A DNA stretch of 64,000 nt from Gorsachius magnificus (Eukaryota > Chordata > Aves > Pelecaniformes > Ardeidae): NCBI GenBank assembly GCA_034008185.1, contig CM067109.1:36612885-36676884 (forward strand), read 5' to 3'. Position numbers and translations under genes: made by a program. Of this stretch, positions 62,301 to 64,000 are shown piece after piece; within the stretch, counting starts at the first letter, position 1; each line of letters opens with the position of its first letter. The notes beneath the pieces were generated by a model. That model saw nothing but the letters and a program-made list of their open reading frames with translations, was not told the DNA's origin and did no database searches.

Positions 62301-62640
62301 AAGGATAAATCCTTGAGTGTTTTTGAGAAAAGGACTGTCTTTGCTTGTCTCATCAGCACTGTGACTGCGGTACAGCAACAGCCGCTGGGTGTGTCAAGGA
62401 CACCTCTGGTGGTTTGGGAAGGGGTCACTGCCGCTGTGCTGGGGAGCAAGCAAAGATGACTCGGTGTTGTACTGGTTAGAAGTGGCTGTGCACCAGCATC
62501 GCAAGGAAGAATGAGCAACAACTGTGAAAATACGGTGATGCTAAGAGCCCTGACTGCTAATGTTTAAGAGGAAAACATTTTAAAAGGCTTACAACAGAGA
62601 AAAAAAAAAAAATCAGAACGGAGGAAGCTAGAAAAGCTCT
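56344..62640. other. No gene seen, 6.3 kb
   Basis: AT-rich sequence with G+T excess on the + strand in samples (37 of 60 at 58261-58320, 34 of 60 at 59401-59460). Contains a G-run at 60625-60638, a T18 run at 61899-61916 followed by a 45-nt pure purine tract (61924-61968). No exon supported. Confidence 0.45.
61899..61968. repeat. T18 run followed by 45-nt purine tract
   Basis: Eighteen T, then GTCTTGC, then 45 uninterrupted purines (61924-61968). The T-run plus GCAG imitates a + strand splice acceptor. Confidence 0.85.
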
Positions 62641-62654
62641 GTGCAGCTCTGTGC

Positions 62655-62830
62655 TCAGCATGACCCCACAACGCAGTGCCGCGGCACAAAGCGGCGCAAA
62701 GCCGGCTGCACGGCACGGGGGGCTGGGGCCGGGGCTGGAGCAGGCGGGTGTCCCTGCCGAGGGGGCGAGCCAGGCTTGTGGCGGGGGAGCAGCATTGAAG
62801 AAGCACGAGCAGTGGCGGTGCTGCAGCAGG
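62655..62830. promoter_or_regulatory. Small GC-rich, CpG-containing patch
   Basis: About 170 bp with GCGGCACAAAGCGGCGC, GCCGGCTGC and GGGGCCGGGGCTGG segments inside AT-rich DNA. Too short for a classical CpG island; it may be a minor promoter, an enhancer or a GC-rich repeat fragment. No first exon or donor was identified. Confidence 0.35.
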
Positions 62831-64000
62831 GATGCTCATCGTTAGCGTTTCCTTTTGCTTCGAAACGTGAACGGGGCACCTGCTTTGCCTGGGCTTGGCA
62901 CTCGCTTACTTTAAATGGAGCATGAAATACGGTCAGATGCAATGATTCCAAAACAGTTTCAGCTACTCCTGTTTGCAGAGCCACGAAATTTATTACGTTT
63001 TCCATGGGGAAAATCAATAAAATTAAAATAAAAAGTATTGTTTCCACTTCTTTCCTTGAAAGATTCATCCTACAAGGCACTACTGGAGCTGTCAGTGCGC
63101 GAACAGTTGATTTTTATGTAGACATACTGGTAATTCCACCTGCATGTCTTGCGTGAGCAGGTAAGTTTGGTATAGACATAAATGGAAAAAAACGGGCTCA
63201 AGGGCAACTAAATAACAAAATAAGAAAACACTTAATACCAGGTAACATTTAAGTCTTTCATTGAATGATCTTAGCCTTCAGAAAAGATTGGCAGCACAGA
63301 TACAGCAATCAGGAGTGTGTTTTACTTCACATGTGTAGAGTCCACAAGCAGAACTTTCTAAGGCACGTGTAATTTATTTTAGCCAGAAAAGTCCTATTGT
63401 CGGGTTGGGCCCACCCATTTGCAGGAATGGTTCTAGCTGTAACGAAAAATCTGTACCTTACCGTGGGAGAAGGGACATCCTCACAGGGAGCAGTGAGCCA
63501 AAGTGTAGACAAGTCTTTAAAACCATATTCTGTAGAAAAATATTCAGAGAGAAGGCTGCATAATGGACCAGCCATTCACTGGTGCTTAGCGTGGCAGAGG
63601 AGACTTAGCTCCCTGCACTTCTGTCAGCTGCTTGCAAATTCTCTTAGGGGACATCTCGGTTTTTCCAGGCTCACAACTGACAGAGGGCAACAAGGGGAAC
63701 CATTCCCAGGACCTGCCTCGCTGTAAAGAGATTCACAGCAGACAACTGGTTTGCTACCCAGAGTGTTGGACATGCATTTTGCTTCCTTCTAAGATATTTT
63801 TCTGGTTTGACTGGCCGGTTTTGCTCTGTTTGGCCAAGCGAGCAACTGATTTTTATGTCTGGATGAAAGTGTCTGGTTCAGCAGTCTGCAAACATGCCAG
63901 TGCAGTGACTTCTGCATTCCTGTTTCCATACCTGCTGGTAACACGAAGCTTGCATATGCAATAGTCTTGCAGTCTGGGAGGGAGATCCTTTGCGCTGGTT
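62831..64000. other. No gene seen
   Basis: Ordinary sequence to the window end, no repeat or exon supported. Confidence 0.45.

Noticed and set aside
1..64000. CRISPR arrays, rRNA, tRNA, operons or bacterial insertion sequences
   Set aside because: None seen; the content is clearly avian nuclear DNA.

Overview
The window is nuclear DNA from a bird. The evidence is several CR1 LINE fragments, including the characteristic CR1 tails built from GATTCTATGA-type octamers, together with solo LTRs of avian endogenous-retrovirus type. The compact, intron-like sequence around a single CpG-island promoter also fits. No prokaryotic gene organisation, CRISPR array, rRNA or tRNA was seen. Nearly all open frames longer than 60 codons are chance frames in AT-rich intron or intergenic DNA, frames inside LTR or CR1 copies, or frames that stay open because the CpG island has few AT-rich stop codons.

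Layout. Positions 1-30.2 kb are AT-rich and on the + strand carry more A+C than G+T in most stretches sampled, the skew expected of an intron transcribed from the minus strand. This arm holds a degenerate CR1 fragment (about 9.03-9.55 kb), a solo LTR with a 5-bp target duplication (11.27-12.37 kb), a CR1 tail on the minus strand (13.36 kb) and an ERVL-like LTR (about 22.4-22.9 kb). A few short minus-strand exon candidates lie at 0.08-3.6 kb and 9.94 kb. At 30.4-31.5 kb is a dense CpG island with an NRF1 palindrome, GC boxes, G-quadruplex-prone tracts and a good minus-strand splice donor at 30.92 kb. I read it as the promoter and untranslated first exon of a gene running leftward out of the window. 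I could not identify that gene.

Positions 31.6-64 kb look intergenic or intronic, with no exon I can defend. Landmarks are an old CR1 copy (33.4-35.8 kb) split by a younger solo LTR, a compact ERVK-like solo LTR with a 6-bp target duplication (41.35-41.73 kb), a third and more divergent copy of the 1-kb LTR family on the minus strand (47.45-48.46 kb), a CR1 copy in reverse orientation (53.9-54.5 kb), CR1 tails at 55.6 and 56.2-56.3 kb, and a small GC-rich patch at 62.65-62.83 kb.

What stands out: a 34-bp tandem repeat at the edge of the CpG island, each full copy carrying a DR3-type nuclear-receptor element; three copies of one LTR family that differ in a 46-bp-like internal repeat; the nested LTR-in-CR1 insertion; and a weak three-exon minus-strand candidate whose phases happen to agree. 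I found no convincing new biological system; the interest is regulatory and transposon-historical.
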